This document shows, piece after piece, positions 33,952-44,515 of a stretch of DNA of 64,000 nucleotides. A program made the position numbers and the translations under genes. The notes under the pieces are model-generated. The model saw only the letters and a program-made list of their open reading frames with translations, searched no databases and was not told the DNA's origin. This stretch comes from Haemaphysalis longicornis (lineage: Eukaryota > Arthropoda > Arachnida > Ixodida > Ixodidae), in the NCBI GenBank assembly GCA_013339765.2, contig CM023451.1, positions 151,365,123-151,429,122 of the forward strand. The letters run 5' to 3'. The first letter of the stretch is position 1. Every line of letters starts with the position of its first letter.

Positions 33952-34085
33952 CTGCCGCTGTCTGCTCCATCTGGCCTTAATCATGTTCACTGAATCAAGT
34001 TCGCCTTAATCATGTTCGCCAAGCGCCCTGGCGCCCACAATGCAATTTCTAAGATTTGGTGTAAGCAGGGCTTTCTTGCAAAAAA

Positions 34086-34558
34086 ATCTCCCACCTCCCC
34101 TCGCGGGAACCCCTGTGTAGATGCGACGCATAGGGGTCTCGTTGAGGTTGCGCCGACCATCGCGATAGCAGGCTTGTTAGTCTCCATTGAAGGCAGCGTT
34201 GGACAGCGGAGGAACGGCGCTGGAACGATGGAGCGGAGCGGCGCAGGCACCGCGTTTTATAGCGCGCATAAAGGTGATGGGACGCGCCGGCGCCAGTGCG
34301 TCTGCCGCGGCTATTACGCAACACAATCCAAGACAATCCACTTTAATCCAATCCAATCAAAATCCAATCCAAGCCAAGCCAAGCCAATCCATTCGAATCC
34401 AATCCAATGCCCCTCGCGAGAGAGGGGCAACGGAGAGGAGAGTGGGTGAGCGGCGGAGAGCGCAGCTCGCGCGGCGAGGAGAACGGGGGAGGGGCGGACG
34501 CCGACGACGCCGGATGCAGGGACAAGGCGAGTGAATGAGATGCAGTCGCATCTAAAAG
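34086..34558. repeat. ATTGG-array dispersed repeat, copy B
   Basis: Same blocks as copy A (20729-21128) in the same order: CACCTCCCCTCGCGGGAACC, CCGCGGCTATTACGCAACAC, AATCC array with AAGCC variants, AATGCCCCTCGCGAGAGAGG, GAGCGGCGGAGAGCGCAGCT, AGTGAATGAGAT and CGCATCTAAAA. Copy B has an extra segment of about 80 bp in the left arm and a shorter, more degenerate array. Confidence 0.85.
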
Positions 34559-34559
34559 C

Positions 34560-34930
34560 ACGAGCAAACTTTGCGAAAAGACCCCCCCCCCCTTCATTTT
34601 TTTCTATTATTCTTTCTCTCCAATGAACGTTTAACTCACCCACTCGCTCTCTCGTACTCTCTGCGCACGCGGCAACTAATCCAGTGCATCGAAAGCACTA
34701 TAGGCTCTGCAGACGTCGCAACGCGGTATAGTGGAATCTGTAATTCCATAACGACGTTGCACTTCCCGTACGGCATGCAGTGCTTTTTCCTTGGCCGTTC
34801 TGTTTGTAACCCTTTCTTGAAATGTGAGCACGTGTCTGCAAGCTTGACGTGGGCTGAGAATGCTACCCGTATTTGGTAGCGACCTTTTTTGTTGCTGTTG
34901 TCGTCGTCGTCGTTAATTGATTGATTTTTA
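34560..34930. other. Unassigned stretch with C-run and short trinucleotide tract
   Basis: A C12 run lies near 34582-34593 and a GTCGTC tract near 34900. No gene is seen. Confidence 0.4.
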
Positions 34931-35098
34931 TGAGGTTTAACGCGCCGACACTACACAGGCGATGAGGCGCGCCCGTAGTGGAGTCTTTAACTGGGGATCT
35001 TTAACGAGCGCCGAAATCTCGAACACACGGGCGTTTCCTCTTTTCGCCTCCATCAGAAAAGCGGACGCCGCGGCTGGAAATCGAACACGCGTCCTTTG
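34931..35098 (+). mobile_element. SINE-like interspersed repeat, copy V2
   Basis: Contains GAGGTTTAACGCGCCGACAC, GATGAGGCGCGCCCGTAGTG, ACACACGGGCGTTTCCTC, CGCCTCCATCAGAAAAGCGG and AATCGAACACGCGTCC in the same order as copy V1. Its last part is also the start of the long direct duplication described below. Confidence 0.75.
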
Positions 35099-35283
35099 TT
35101 GCTGTTGCTGTGGACGGTTCTGTGCACGCATGCACTGCGGTCGCGTTCCACCGTGCCCTTGAACGCTATTCCATTCTGACAACTACTTTGGTTTTAATGC
35201 GTAGCATTCTTTGCCTAGTACCCCCACAGCCAGGGCCGTGTATAACGCCCCGTATTTCCACAAAAATGCAGATATCGCTGGGA
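35033..35283 (+). repeat. Long direct duplication flanking a LINE, left copy
   Basis: Starts CCTCTTTTCGCCTCCATCAG, passes through CACGCGTCCTTTGTTGCTGT, GTTCTGTGCACGCATGCACT and GACAACTACTTTGGTTTTAA, then a 73-bp satellite-type part (35200-35272), then ATATCGC. The right copy at 36766-36947 is about 95% identical where both are present. The right copy lacks the 73-bp part and has an extra 15-bp GTTGCTGTTGTGG-type stretch. Confidence 0.8.
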
Positions 35284-36766
35284 TCCTGGGGACCGGTTTT
35301 TTCCCCTTGCTTTTAATCGTCTCAAACCAATCCCTTCCAATACCGGAATTGCCCCCTTTACCAAACCCGGGGGTAAAGGAGTTGACTAACCCACCCACAG
35401 CGTGAACGCAAAGAGGGGGGTTTGCGGCCTTCCTGTTACCACCCAAATCCGAACTCTCCACCCCAAGAATCTAACCCGCCCCCTCAGACGCGATACCCTG
35501 GGACACCCACACGGCAATCAATTCAATCTGGACTCTAAACAGGCGACAAACCCGGCCATAGGAATATCGGCTCATACAATCAACCTTACTACCGGAATTG
35601 ATCAGACCTGCCCAAGAGGGGGGAAAGAATCAAGATCCAAGAGTCTATGGCTGTATCAACGCCGAAGGGAAGTCAAGTGGATTGCCTAATTCGGAAGGCT
35701 TATCACCGCTCACAAATACCGCCAGAGCTTCCACGCCAGACGGGGACAGGCGTGTCAATACGGCCACAGCTAATCGAAGGACATCGCACGGGGCAGTTGC
35801 CCTGCGCGCAGTGCAGCCGGTAGAGCCCTCCTAGACAGCCTGCGATTGGCTCCTTACAAACCGAAATAGCTTCAGAAACGTTACGAGGAAACATATTTTC
35901 CCCCTCGAAACATGCACCCCATATTATCCAAAAGGAAACCCGAGCCCGTATTTAACAGAAAACCCCATTGACAGGCACACTATTGATGCAGCGGTTTCGA
36001 TGTGGACGCCTTTCCGGCACATCCTCACCCGATTCCCCCAGACTCACCTCCGAACCCACCCCAAGTGGCGGAAGAGGCGGCGATAGCACTTGCACTCACA
36101 CATAGGCCAACACCCCGATTCATATTCTCAGATTCGAAAACGGCCGTTCAAACTACGCCAGAGGCCAGATCTCGCCTCAGGCCCACAAATTCCTTATCAA
36201 AACCACCTACTGATCCTGTAGAATTGATCTGGTTCCCTGCCCACACGGGTATTGGAGGAAATGAAGTGGCACACACCGCAGCCCAGCTCTCGTCTCCCGG
36301 GCTTGTGATGCCAACACTGCCTCTCATGGAGCCAGATCAACCCGTGATAGTTTACTCACGTGACAGAGAAATCACGGAACATCACCGCCTCTCCCGCCGC
36401 AAATATCCTCCCGCCCACCCATCCCTATCAGTGGAAGAGGAACGCCTTTGGCGTCAGCTTCAAACTGAATCCCTCCCCTGTTTAGCCGTACTTCATCACA
36501 TTCACCCCTCACTGTACCCCACAACACTCTGCCAGCACTGCGGAGAACGGGCCACATTACATCACCATATGTGGGCCTGCAAGTACGATCCCTTCCCTCT
36601 CATAACCTCCCTCGACCAGTGGGAAGCAGCGCTGGGATGCTCAAGCCTGGATCTCCAGAAGTACTAACGGGTCGGGCAGCCACATTCGCCGAATCTCTAC
36701 GGTCTTTGGCCACCAAGCTGCGCTAACCCTTTGTTAAATAAAGTGTTATCTCTCTCTCTCTCTCTC
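35284..36766 (+). mobile_element. 5'-truncated RNase H LINE with CT-tail
   Basis: A degraded non-LTR element. Fragments of the RT region are scattered over three frames (for example IKIQESMAVSTPKGSQVDC near 35630 and ALLDSLRLAPYKPK near 35825). PPRNMHPILSKRK near 35905 matches the linker ahead of RNase H. The RNase H and zinc parts lie in one clean frame (36002-36667). The 3' end is typical: AATAAAGTGTTATCTCTCTC followed by a CT repeat ending at 36766. It is flanked on both sides by a long direct duplication. Confidence 0.75.
36002..36667 (+). pseudogene. LINE RNase H domain and C-terminal Cys-His motif
   Basis: A 221-codon open frame carries the RNase H signature in order: AEEAAIALAL (catalytic Glu), FIFSDSKTAV (catalytic Asp), and IWFPAHTGIGGNEVAHTAA. 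In the last motif the usual GNExAD reads GNEVAH, so the final catalytic Asp is replaced by His. After a linker (RLWRQLQTE) comes CQHCGERATLHHHMWAC, the C-x2-C-x8-H-x3-C type motif at the end of these LINE proteins. RNase H removes RNA from the RNA-DNA hybrid during target-primed reverse transcription. The changed Asp and the ruined RT upstream indicate a dead copy. Confidence 0.8.
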
Positions 36767-36947
36767 CTCTTTTCGCCTCCATAAGAAAAGCGGCCGCCGC
36801 TGCTGGAAATCGAGCACGCGTCCTTTGTTGCTGTTGCTGTGGCTGTTGTTGTTGTGGACGGTTCTGTGCACGCATGCACTGCGGTCGCGTTCCACCGTGC
36901 CCTTGAACGCTATCCCATTCTGACAACTACTTTGGTTTTAATATCGC
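36766..36947 (+). repeat. Long direct duplication flanking a LINE, right copy
   Basis: Begins directly after the CT tail with CCTCTTTTCGCCTCCATAAG and ends TTTGGTTTTAATATCGCG, where it merges into satellite copy S3. It includes the tail of the SINE-like family (partial copy V3). Confidence 0.8.
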
Positions 36948-37420
36948 GAAAGTTCCTGCTGTAATTGCTATAATAGCGTAAATGGAGGTCATTGATCGAA
37001 CTAAATTTTGACACACGAAAAAAAATAAGAAAAATATAAAAAATACGGAAAATGCCGAGCCATGTAATGCCCTGCATTTCAACAATAATGCGGATTTCGC
37101 GGAAGTTCCATCTGTAATCGTTATATTAGCGTAAATGAGATAATTGATCGAAAGAAATTTTGAAACACCAAGAAATAAGAACAATATAAAAAATATGGAA
37201 AATGGTGAACCGTGCAACGCCCTACATTCCAATAATAATGGAGATTTCGCGAAAATTCCCCTTGTAATCGTTATAATAGCGTAAATGGAAATAATTGGTT
37301 GGGCAGGATTTAGAAAAACCAAAATAAAAAATTGGCTTTGAAGAACTCACACTCAAGACAAGCGGCATGGGAATGTTACACATTAGCAGACGATTCTCTC
37401 GATTTCTGCGGAATTTTTTT
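36930..37420 (+). repeat. AT-rich satellite-like repeat, copy S3, about 150-bp period
   Basis: Three successive units start TATCGCGAAAGTTCC (36942), TTTCGCGGAAGTTCC (37095) and TTTCGCGAAAATTCC (37245), giving spacings of 153 and 150 bp. Each has ATTAGCGTAAATG-type and TTTTGA-ACAC-type blocks and CCCTGCATTTC. The array ends with GAAGAACTCACACTC, ACAAGCGGCATGGG and GATTTCTGCGGAATTTTTTT, which recurs at 53150-53225. Confidence 0.8.
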
Positions 37421-38900
37421 GCAAGGCAACAGGTAGAATTCTTCCAGAATTTCTCACGGTAAGAAACAGTTCAGACATTTACTTATCCAGTAGTTCCAGG
37501 GCCTCGATCAACCAGAGAAATAATTGGCACGTGCGCGACCGAGGCCAATGACCATTCACGGGTGTCAGTGACAGTGTACGTTGCCTATCAAATATAGATA
37601 CGTTGCGCACTTCGGTGACGAATTTTTATTGCTTTGTCGAAAGTTAAGATGTTTATATCTACTACATAACAAAATAAAATGAAACAGCGCAAATATTTCA
37701 CTGTACGCCTTTTGTACCTGATAACCTTGAAGGTTCTCATACCTCATAACCTGTTAGGGTGCTTGTATTTTAATAAAAATTAACCTCGAGCACCCTATTA
37801 TATTTCCCGTTACATTTCTGACAAGAGAAACATACTCGATCTCGGCTATCAGAGTTTCACTGTCGCTTCTTCTTTTATCAGGAGCTTTTTTTCGCTCTTC
37901 AGGGTATTACCTTTATGATGATATTTAAATTTACACTGAAGCAATGCAGCCGATACTGGGAACGTAAAATTATACCGGTACTCTTCGGGTGGTTTTCGGC
38001 AAAGGCAAAATCAGAGATGTCAAAATCGCTGCTTTCAAAGCTTTTCTAATCTGCTGGTTAGGAATAAAAAAAATAACTCCTTTTATGAGCAACAGAGGGA
38101 GCGCACAAAGCCGAACACCGTCGGGTGCATACCTCCACCGATCGTGTTCACTTCACTAGAATGGTCTTTTATAGTTAGCGGTTAGTCCCTGCAAGTTTAA
38201 GCTTGGTTCAGAAACCGGCTTTTGTTCAGCTGAAACTGTGCCGCGAGGCGCTGATGGTAAAATGAGAAATTTAATTAAACACTGACTATACTTTTATCAG
38301 TTTACTTCTCAACATTAAACCTCAGCACAATGAAAAAATTGCCATTGAAGAGTTGAACAACACTGCGAATTACTTTTGTGTCCGACTGTACTTTTTGTTT
38401 TGAAGACTAAAATAATCTATATAGTTTCTATGGAGAAAGGAGAAAGGGGGCGCACGGTGTGGGGGTAATGAGCAATCCAAATAAAAGCAATTCGTCATGC
38501 GCGCAGCTCATGCGTCGAAAGCTGGGATCCCAAAACATCGGATGGACCTTCAGTGGCAAGAAATAAGCCGTTAACATTGCTCACGTGCCAGATATTGCAG
38601 CATAAAATGTATTATGTGCTATTCATCTACGCAGCTGTAGCAGCAGTCGCAACAGCAGCGCTAAATTGAGCCCCGCCCCTCTTGCAGCAACCCCAGCGCC
38701 ACACTAAAAAGGACAGGGAGTCAAAAGGGAGTCGCTGATGCAATGACTCTCTTTGATACTTCCAATCACCGCTTGTGCCGCCTTGCAAGGAGAGCGCGAG
38801 GCGCGGGGCCACGCATTGTTCTATCATCCCGAAAAATTGTCGTTCTGTACGAGTTTCTACTAAACAATTTTAATGTGAAAGAATTAAATTACCCCTTGAA
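37421..38900. other. AT-rich unassigned stretch
   Basis: No coding domain, terminal repeats or tandem arrays recognised. Open frames are at most 66 codons. Confidence 0.4.
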
Positions 38901-38904
38901 AGAA

Positions 38905-39326
38905 AAAATCCCGGGCCATCTCCCCTAACGTGAAAACATGGGGAGGGGCGAAGCATACAGTGTGTAAGTGTATTCTTGGCGCCTTGGTGTTTTTGCGAAC
39001 GGAGATGAAACCGGTGGGGGTAGAGGTATACTGCTTTGCTGTAAACGTATCTGGTATTTGAATCACGAAGCTCTCTAGCGCGAGGCGTAAACGAGTGTCC
39101 CGGTGTTTTTTTTTTTTTAGTACGTGTCACGAAGCGCTCCAGCACGAGGCGTAAACGACCGATGTTGTTTTTTTTTTAGCACGCGTTACGTTCTAGCGCG
39201 AGGCGTAAACAAGTTTCCCGGTGTTTTAGTACCGTGACTACATGAGAAGACGATACGACGACGACGACGACGACGACCGTAGGAGCAGCCAACAGCCCCA
39301 GCCCCTAAGAAGCTTCGCCCCTAAAA
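38905..39326 (-). repeat. Composite repeat Y, inverted uninterrupted relative of X
   Basis: Reads AATCCCGGGCCATC ... GGGGCGAAGCATACAGTGTG, then three tandem units of about 60 bp each built on GCGAGGCGTAAACGAGTGTC (39070, 39140, 39198), then TACCGTGACTACATGAG, a GAC trinucleotide tract and AGCTTCGCCCCTAAAA. This is the reverse complement of the X layout at 31437-32127. In X the units are separated by the RTE-like LINE. Confidence 0.75.
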
Positions 39327-39329
39327 GCC

Positions 39330-40170
39330 GTTGTCGAAGTCGCCGTTGTGCGGTGTCTGTAGCGGCTCCTAAATACCCGTTGGCTGCAGCGCGTTCCGTA
39401 TACGTCAGAAAAAAACACCAAGAAAAGGAGTGTCCCCATTGGCCGCAGCGCTTCACGGGGCTGAGAACGTGGGAAGGCATTGGCTGCGAACGCGGTTATG
39501 TGCAGGCCTGATACCCCCCATGGCTGGGACGCGGCCTCTTGTGGCTTCGTACGCAACGCAAAGAAAAGGCGCGGGCGTTCAATGAGGCAACCCAGAGTCC
39601 GGTGTATGCGCAAGTTCAATGCTGGGCTTAACTTTAAGCTATGAGTTCCAACGTCGCCAAGTGGTACCCGCAGCTTCACGTACAATAAGTTTGACTTTGC
39701 TTGGTGCGTCGTTACGCTTAAGGTTGTGACTACCAAGCTTAAAGCATACACGCAGGCTTAACAAGGGCGGTTGGCCAAGGCTCTAATATGTGCTACACGG
39801 CCGTTTCAAAGGCTTTCCGAAGGCCGTTGAACCGACTGTCTATTGAATGCCCCATTTTTAATTCATAGGGCGAAATTGTGAGCGAGCGTTCAATTGTCAA
39901 TTGCAAATCGCCGTGTAGCCCCGACATGGGATCATGGTGATGATAATGACGACGACGACGACGACGATGATGAGGATTACGATGATGACGACAGGTCACG
40001 TGATTTTAGCATGGACCGTGCCGTGCGCACTAGCACCGTGGCCTCAGCCAGCGGCGCAATGGTCACCAGAGAGACAGGGGGCTCCTCGCGGCTCACGGCG
40101 GCTCCCAAAACATTATTTCACCCGTCTTTTTCATGTTTAATTCAGCGTTTAATTCATGTTTAATTTATGG
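39330..40170. other. Unassigned stretch with GAC/GAT trinucleotide tract
   Basis: A GAC/GAT tract runs at about 39945-39985 and creates Asp-rich artefact frames. GC-rich around 39330-39600. No gene call is supported. Confidence 0.4.
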
Positions 40171-40179
40171 CGGCGAAGA

Positions 40180-40265
40180 AACCTGTTAAACAATATTATT
40201 CAGATCTGCTAAATATGTACGCTGTAACACTCCCCTCTCCAATGCCCTTTGGCCATGAGGGTACA

Positions 40266-40321
<56 letters not shown>

Positions 40322-40322
40322 A
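40180..40322 (+). mobile_element. LINE 3' UTR with TAAA tail
   Basis: GCTGTAACACTCCCCTCTCC, CCCTTTGGCCATGAGGGTAC, then about 14 TAAA units. A GGCC-TGAGGGTA block before a TAAA tail is typical of CR1/L2-like LINE ends in arthropods. The coding part is absent. Confidence 0.6.
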
Positions 40323-40324
40323 TT

Positions 40325-41210
40325 TCGCGTCCACAACTTTTGTGCTTAGGTGTACTCGGTGCTTTTCAAGCCTATTTTCCACCAGAAATACTTCATTCGG
40401 TCTTATCGTCTTATAAATGTATTAATAAATCCGTTTTTATTTGCACTTTCAAATTTGCACTTCATTTGCCTTATTCACCATTGTGTACAAATCCAGCAGG
40501 ATTAAAAACCTATACCCCAGGTAACAGAAAAAGTTCTATCTTCCCGGTAAAGGTAATAGAGACGAAAAAACACCCATTTAAACCTGTTTACAATATTCTG
40601 TAATGCCCAATGTTACGTAATACCCGTGTTTTACAGTGCTATGCTGATAAACCATTATGCTGATCCCCTATTTTTGTGTGATACAAGACCGGCTATATGC
40701 TGAACGCTAGAAAAGTTCAGCATATAAATTTGGTTAACGGCGCCTGTTTTGAGCATCAACGTAAGGTTATTTAAAGGATGACTCTTTTGCAATGTGATCA
40801 GAGATAATTCGTAGCACTGAATATCTTAGGCACCGAGTGTAACATCAGTGCTGAACTAAAACCATTCACACTCATTTCCGACGCTTTCGAAACGATCCTC
40901 AGTGAAGCGTCACTCGAGTTCCGAATACCATTAACTGCGTTTACGTGCGGGATATGCTTCTAGTAAAGGCACTCTTACTCTTGCACATTCCTTGTTCTAT
41001 CATACCGACCGACGAACACGAAAGTAGAAACCAAACATCGAATTTTGTTGGGCAAATATTTCGCTGCGTGATTAGATCTTATATCAAGATATCTCGGTAC
41101 AGTTTCGTTCACTTATGCTTAAATTGTATTCCGGAGGGGGATCACCTCATGCCCAACAGGATCTGGTGTCTGCAGAGGGGGAGAGTATGTAAAGGAAGTG
41201 CGGAGGTTTG
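40325..41210. other. Unassigned AT-rich stretch
   Basis: Short open frames only, none recognisable. Confidence 0.4.
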
Positions 41211-41600
41211 AGACTCTATGTACAGAACATTTATTAACTTCCAAATAGATAGCGTTCACTCAGGGCCGACCGCAGCAAAACACGTTACGCTGTAAACAAT
41301 CGACCCAGACTGCAGTTTTAAGATGCCAAGCGGTGTGTGTGGACGTGATCTGGCATCAAATCAGACTAGATGTGGCCTACACGAAAAATTTTCTTTCTAA
41401 ACATTGGCCGACATCCTCTCCCCTGTGACCAACCTGTGCAGTTTGGGAGCCCCTCGAAGACGTACTCTACATGTGCGTGCCCTCGCTTTGGATTGGGAAG
41501 AAACACCGTAGGCTTCTCTGTGTCAGCCACTATTCGCCCAGACCTCCTTAAGGGAACTTCTTGGCCCGTGGTCAACTTCAGCGACAGCTAGTAGCGCAAC
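41175..41600 (-). mobile_element. Possible LTR retroelement fragment
   Basis: On the minus strand there is an AATAAA in AAGTTAATAAATGTTCTGTA near 41230 and purine-rich GAGGGGGAGAGTATG at the plus-strand left edge near 41176. The minus-strand frame 41366-41575 contains PLRRSGRIV, a phrase seen near the end of some LTR-element pol proteins. I cannot find paired LTRs or a target duplication, so this is only a candidate. Confidence 0.25.
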
Positions 41601-42040
41601 AAAAGCAGTGTTTCTTCACGACACTGCACTCGACAGAACATTGTAAACTCTTTATCATATAACTGTTTCGCCTGACTGCGTGTATGCGTGTCGCGTGTGT
41701 TTCCGTTTGTGCCTTTATTTGCGTGTGTAAGCGAAGTTTTCATGTCACTTTGACCCTCTCTGACGTAGTAAGTCAGGCGGCTGGTCTGGCTGATCTCGCC
41801 AATTCATTAGAGACTGCTCCTCCTCCTCTTCCTCCTCTTTGGCAGTGGCGGGCCACTCAGGTTGATTCAACCTACCCCCCCTTCCCCCGTTAGTTCAGGG
41901 GCCATCGCCCTAGTTTAAAAAAATAATTGTTTATTCAAAAAACCAAGGGTAGTTTTGATCTGGGTACGAATCGGGTTTCTTGTGTTGGCCATAGTCAAGA
42001 ACAACAAAGCTGCAAGGAAGAAAATTTGCACAGAAATATA
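41600..42040. other. Unassigned stretch
   Basis: Includes a short CTCCTC-type tract near 41818-41838. No gene is seen. Confidence 0.4.
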
Positions 42041-42044
42041 ACTA

Positions 42045-42681
42045 CCGTACTTACCCGATTCTAACGCGCCCCCGATTCTAACGCGCACCCGATTTTCCTG
42101 GCAAAAAAAACCGAAAAAACTTGCACCTCCGATTGTAACGCGCACGGAACTTTGTGACCCAGACAAACGAATGCGGGAGAAATGGACGATTTATTTCCCG
42201 AAGTAATGTCACTCATCTCACTCCTCGTCGCTCTCCGCTGACCACAACATCTCGTCTTCGGTGCCGTCAAGAGCGTTCGCGATGCCACACTTATGAACGA
42301 ACGTTCAACCATGGTCGATGGGATCGTGGCCCACGCCTCGCACGCCCATCCCGCGAGCTTCTCCAGAGGCGCACGCTTCAGCCGACCGCTCGTTTTGAAC
42401 GCGTGAGAGCCGCTGCTGCCATTGCTGTTATCAAGTGCGCAAGTGGAACGACTTGACGATTTGTGTGAACGCCGATAGAAAAGCCTAGGCGCTTATGCTT
42501 CCTGCGTTCGAAAAATTGTTGATAAAGGCTTTGGCGCCATCATGAGATGTCGATGGCGATGGGTGGGACGAAATTTCCGCTGTTTCGGCAGTTTCGGTTT
42601 CGTATCTGATTCTAACGCGCATGCGATTTTTCGGCCTATTTTTTCGCAAAAAAGGTGCGCGTTAGAATCGGGTAATTACGG
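42045..42681 (-). mobile_element. Tigger/pogo-like deletion derivative, 637 bp, TA-flanked
   Basis: Left end CCGTACTTACCCGATTCTAA and right end (reverse complement) CCGTAATTACCCGATTCTAA form long inverted repeats continuing through CGCGC. Both ends are flanked by TA (42043-42044, 42682-42683). The CGATTCTAACGCGC phrase is repeated several times near each end. Inside, on the minus strand, is the C-terminal end of a pogo-type transposase. The element thus looks like an internally deleted copy of a once autonomous transposon. Confidence 0.85.
42215..42410 (-). pseudogene. C-terminal end of a pogo/Tigger-type transposase
   Basis: The minus-strand frame gives PLEKLAGWACEAWATIPSTM followed by VERSF, the W-xx-AW-xx-IP-xx-xI-xx-SF signature that closes CENP-B/Tigger-type transposases. 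After a frameshift the next frame gives CGIANALDGTEDEMLW and a short acidic tail ending in a stop near 42217. The DDE catalytic core, which would lie upstream, is missing. Confidence 0.75.
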
Positions 42682-42789
42682 TATATAGTATCAAATAAGC
42701 GAAAAAAATTCAGGGAAACTTGCATTCATGCGCAAAACGTGAATGGCGAGGCTGGTAAGTGAGCATTGCCCGACACATAGTTAAGATTC

Positions 42790-44515
42790 AATATATTGTT
42801 TATTTGCTGTTGTTGTTGTTCCTTTGATTGTGGCGCATACCCACTTGGGGGATTGGCCAGGATCGGTAGCTTTATTTAGGCTACCGTGCCCGATTTAGGA
42901 AACTACGTTTGCATATTTGCGGTGCTAGTAATCGTCGCCATATCCAACGAAGAAGTCGTCGTCTTCTTGTGCTGGTTGTTTGTGCAGTTTGTGCTGGCGG
43001 CGGATAAACGGCTCGGCGATGGTTTGTACGGCTGGATAATCGATGAGCAGGCAAGATGGCTGGAACGTTAAAAGGAGCGTGATAAAATTTGTGAAAAAGA
43101 CAGAGTCGGGATATATGACGACGTGATTCTAGGTTGTTGAGGTGGCCACGAGCTTTAAGTTCGGAAACGCTGGAATGACAAGAGTACACAGAGTAGATGA
43201 ACCGGGCTGCGTGATTTTGTACAGATTCGAGTAAGTTAGATTAGATTGATGAGGGTCCCAAACCGAGCATGCGTACTCTAATTTGAGGCTAACAAATGTG
43301 GTGTAAGCTAACAACTTCGCTGATGAGGGAGCAAGTTTTAAATTCCTACGAAGTAAACCCAGCGCACGACTAGCGGAGGCTGCTACATTGTTAACGTGAG
43401 TGGACCAGGTGAGGTTGCTTGAGAATGTTACGCCGAGGTATTTATAGGATTCTGCTGTTAAGATTATGGAGCCGGAAATGGTGTAAGTCGCTTGCTAATA
43501 ATGTTGCCTACGGTGGAATGATATTAGCGATGTCTTATTTACGTTTAAAGACATTAGCCAGTCGTTACACCAGGACTCAATGAGGTTAAGGTCGTTTTGA
43601 AGTATAGTGATATCAGTAGGGTTTTTTATTGGACGGTACACGACGCAGTCATCTGCAAACAGGCGAATATTTGATTAAATGTTTGCTGGAAGGTCATTTA
43701 TATAAATTAGGAAAAGTAGGGGTCCGAGTACAGTGCCCTGCGGGACACCAGAGATTACGGGAAGGTGGTTAGATGAATGGCTGTTAGCGTACACAAATTG
43801 TTGCTGATTGGTTAGAAAACTACGAATCCAATTGAACGTCGATGTATTAATGTTTGAACAAGAAGGTTTGAGGAGTAGCCGTTGATGCGGAACTTTGTCA
43901 AATGCTTTTTCGAAGTCTAAAAAGAGGGTATCGGTGGGTATATTTAGGTCAACGCTGGAACTGATGTCATTGTAGAATGAAGCAAGTTGCGTGTCGCAGG
44001 ATAGTCATAAGCGAAAACCATGCTGACTATGATGAAAGAAGTTGTGGCGGTTTAAGAACTTGACGACGTTAGAGTAAATCACATGTTCCATTAGTTTAGA
44101 GCAAATGCTAGTGAGCGAGATGGGACGATAGCTGCTAGGCTGGGATGGAGGGCCCTTTTTAGGGACTGGAACAATCTTACCCACTTTCCAGTCTTCCGGC
44201 ACCACTCCTGATGACAGTGATTGCTGAAAAATATGGCATAATATCACACTGACAATGGGTTTTGTGTTTTTTAACATTTTAGCGTTGATGCCATCGGCAC
44301 CCCAAGAAGATGTAAGCTTTAATGAGTCGATTAATTTAGCAATGCCCTGCTGAGAAAACGTGATGTCCGGCATCATGTCGTAATCGTGAAGGTAAGTTGC
44401 CGTTAGGTTCAATAGTGAACATGGAAGAGAAAAAATGATTAAGTTGTTCGGCGGCATAAGAGTGACAAAGAGCGGCGTGTGTGCAGGTTTTGCGAAGATT
44501 GTTCCCGTTTAATCT
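42790..44515 (-). mobile_element. CR1/L2-like LINE copy 1, reverse transcriptase with stops
   Basis: From 5' to 3' on the minus strand: AAEQLNHFFSSMF, then after a frameshift GADGINAKMLK, VPKKGPPSQPSSYRPISLTS, HSQHGFRL, a TGA at 44005-44007, TLFLDFEKAFDKVPHQRLL, SGVPQGTVLGPLLFLIYIND, a TAA at 43675-43677, and IRLFADDCVVYRP. The catalytic F-A-D-D is intact. The protein end, SLKLEYACSVWDPHQ and, frameshifted, SRLCLFHKFYH, is also recognisable. The 3' UTR ends with GGCCAATCCCCCAAGTGGGT and an AACAACAAC-type tail near 42800. Reverse transcriptase copies element RNA at the target nick. Two stops and at least two frameshifts make this copy dead. It abuts another LINE copy at its truncated 5' end. 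Confidence 0.88.

Noticed and set aside
33509..34009. Long Cys/Val- and His/Thr-rich open frames
   Set aside because: They are translations of the TG/CG microsatellite, not proteins.
39894..40163. Asp-rich acidic protein
   Set aside because: The acidic run is a GAC/GAT trinucleotide repeat.
41366..41575. Firm call of an LTR element pol end
   Set aside because: Only one short phrase (PLRRSGRIV) fits; no paired LTR found, so kept at low confidence.
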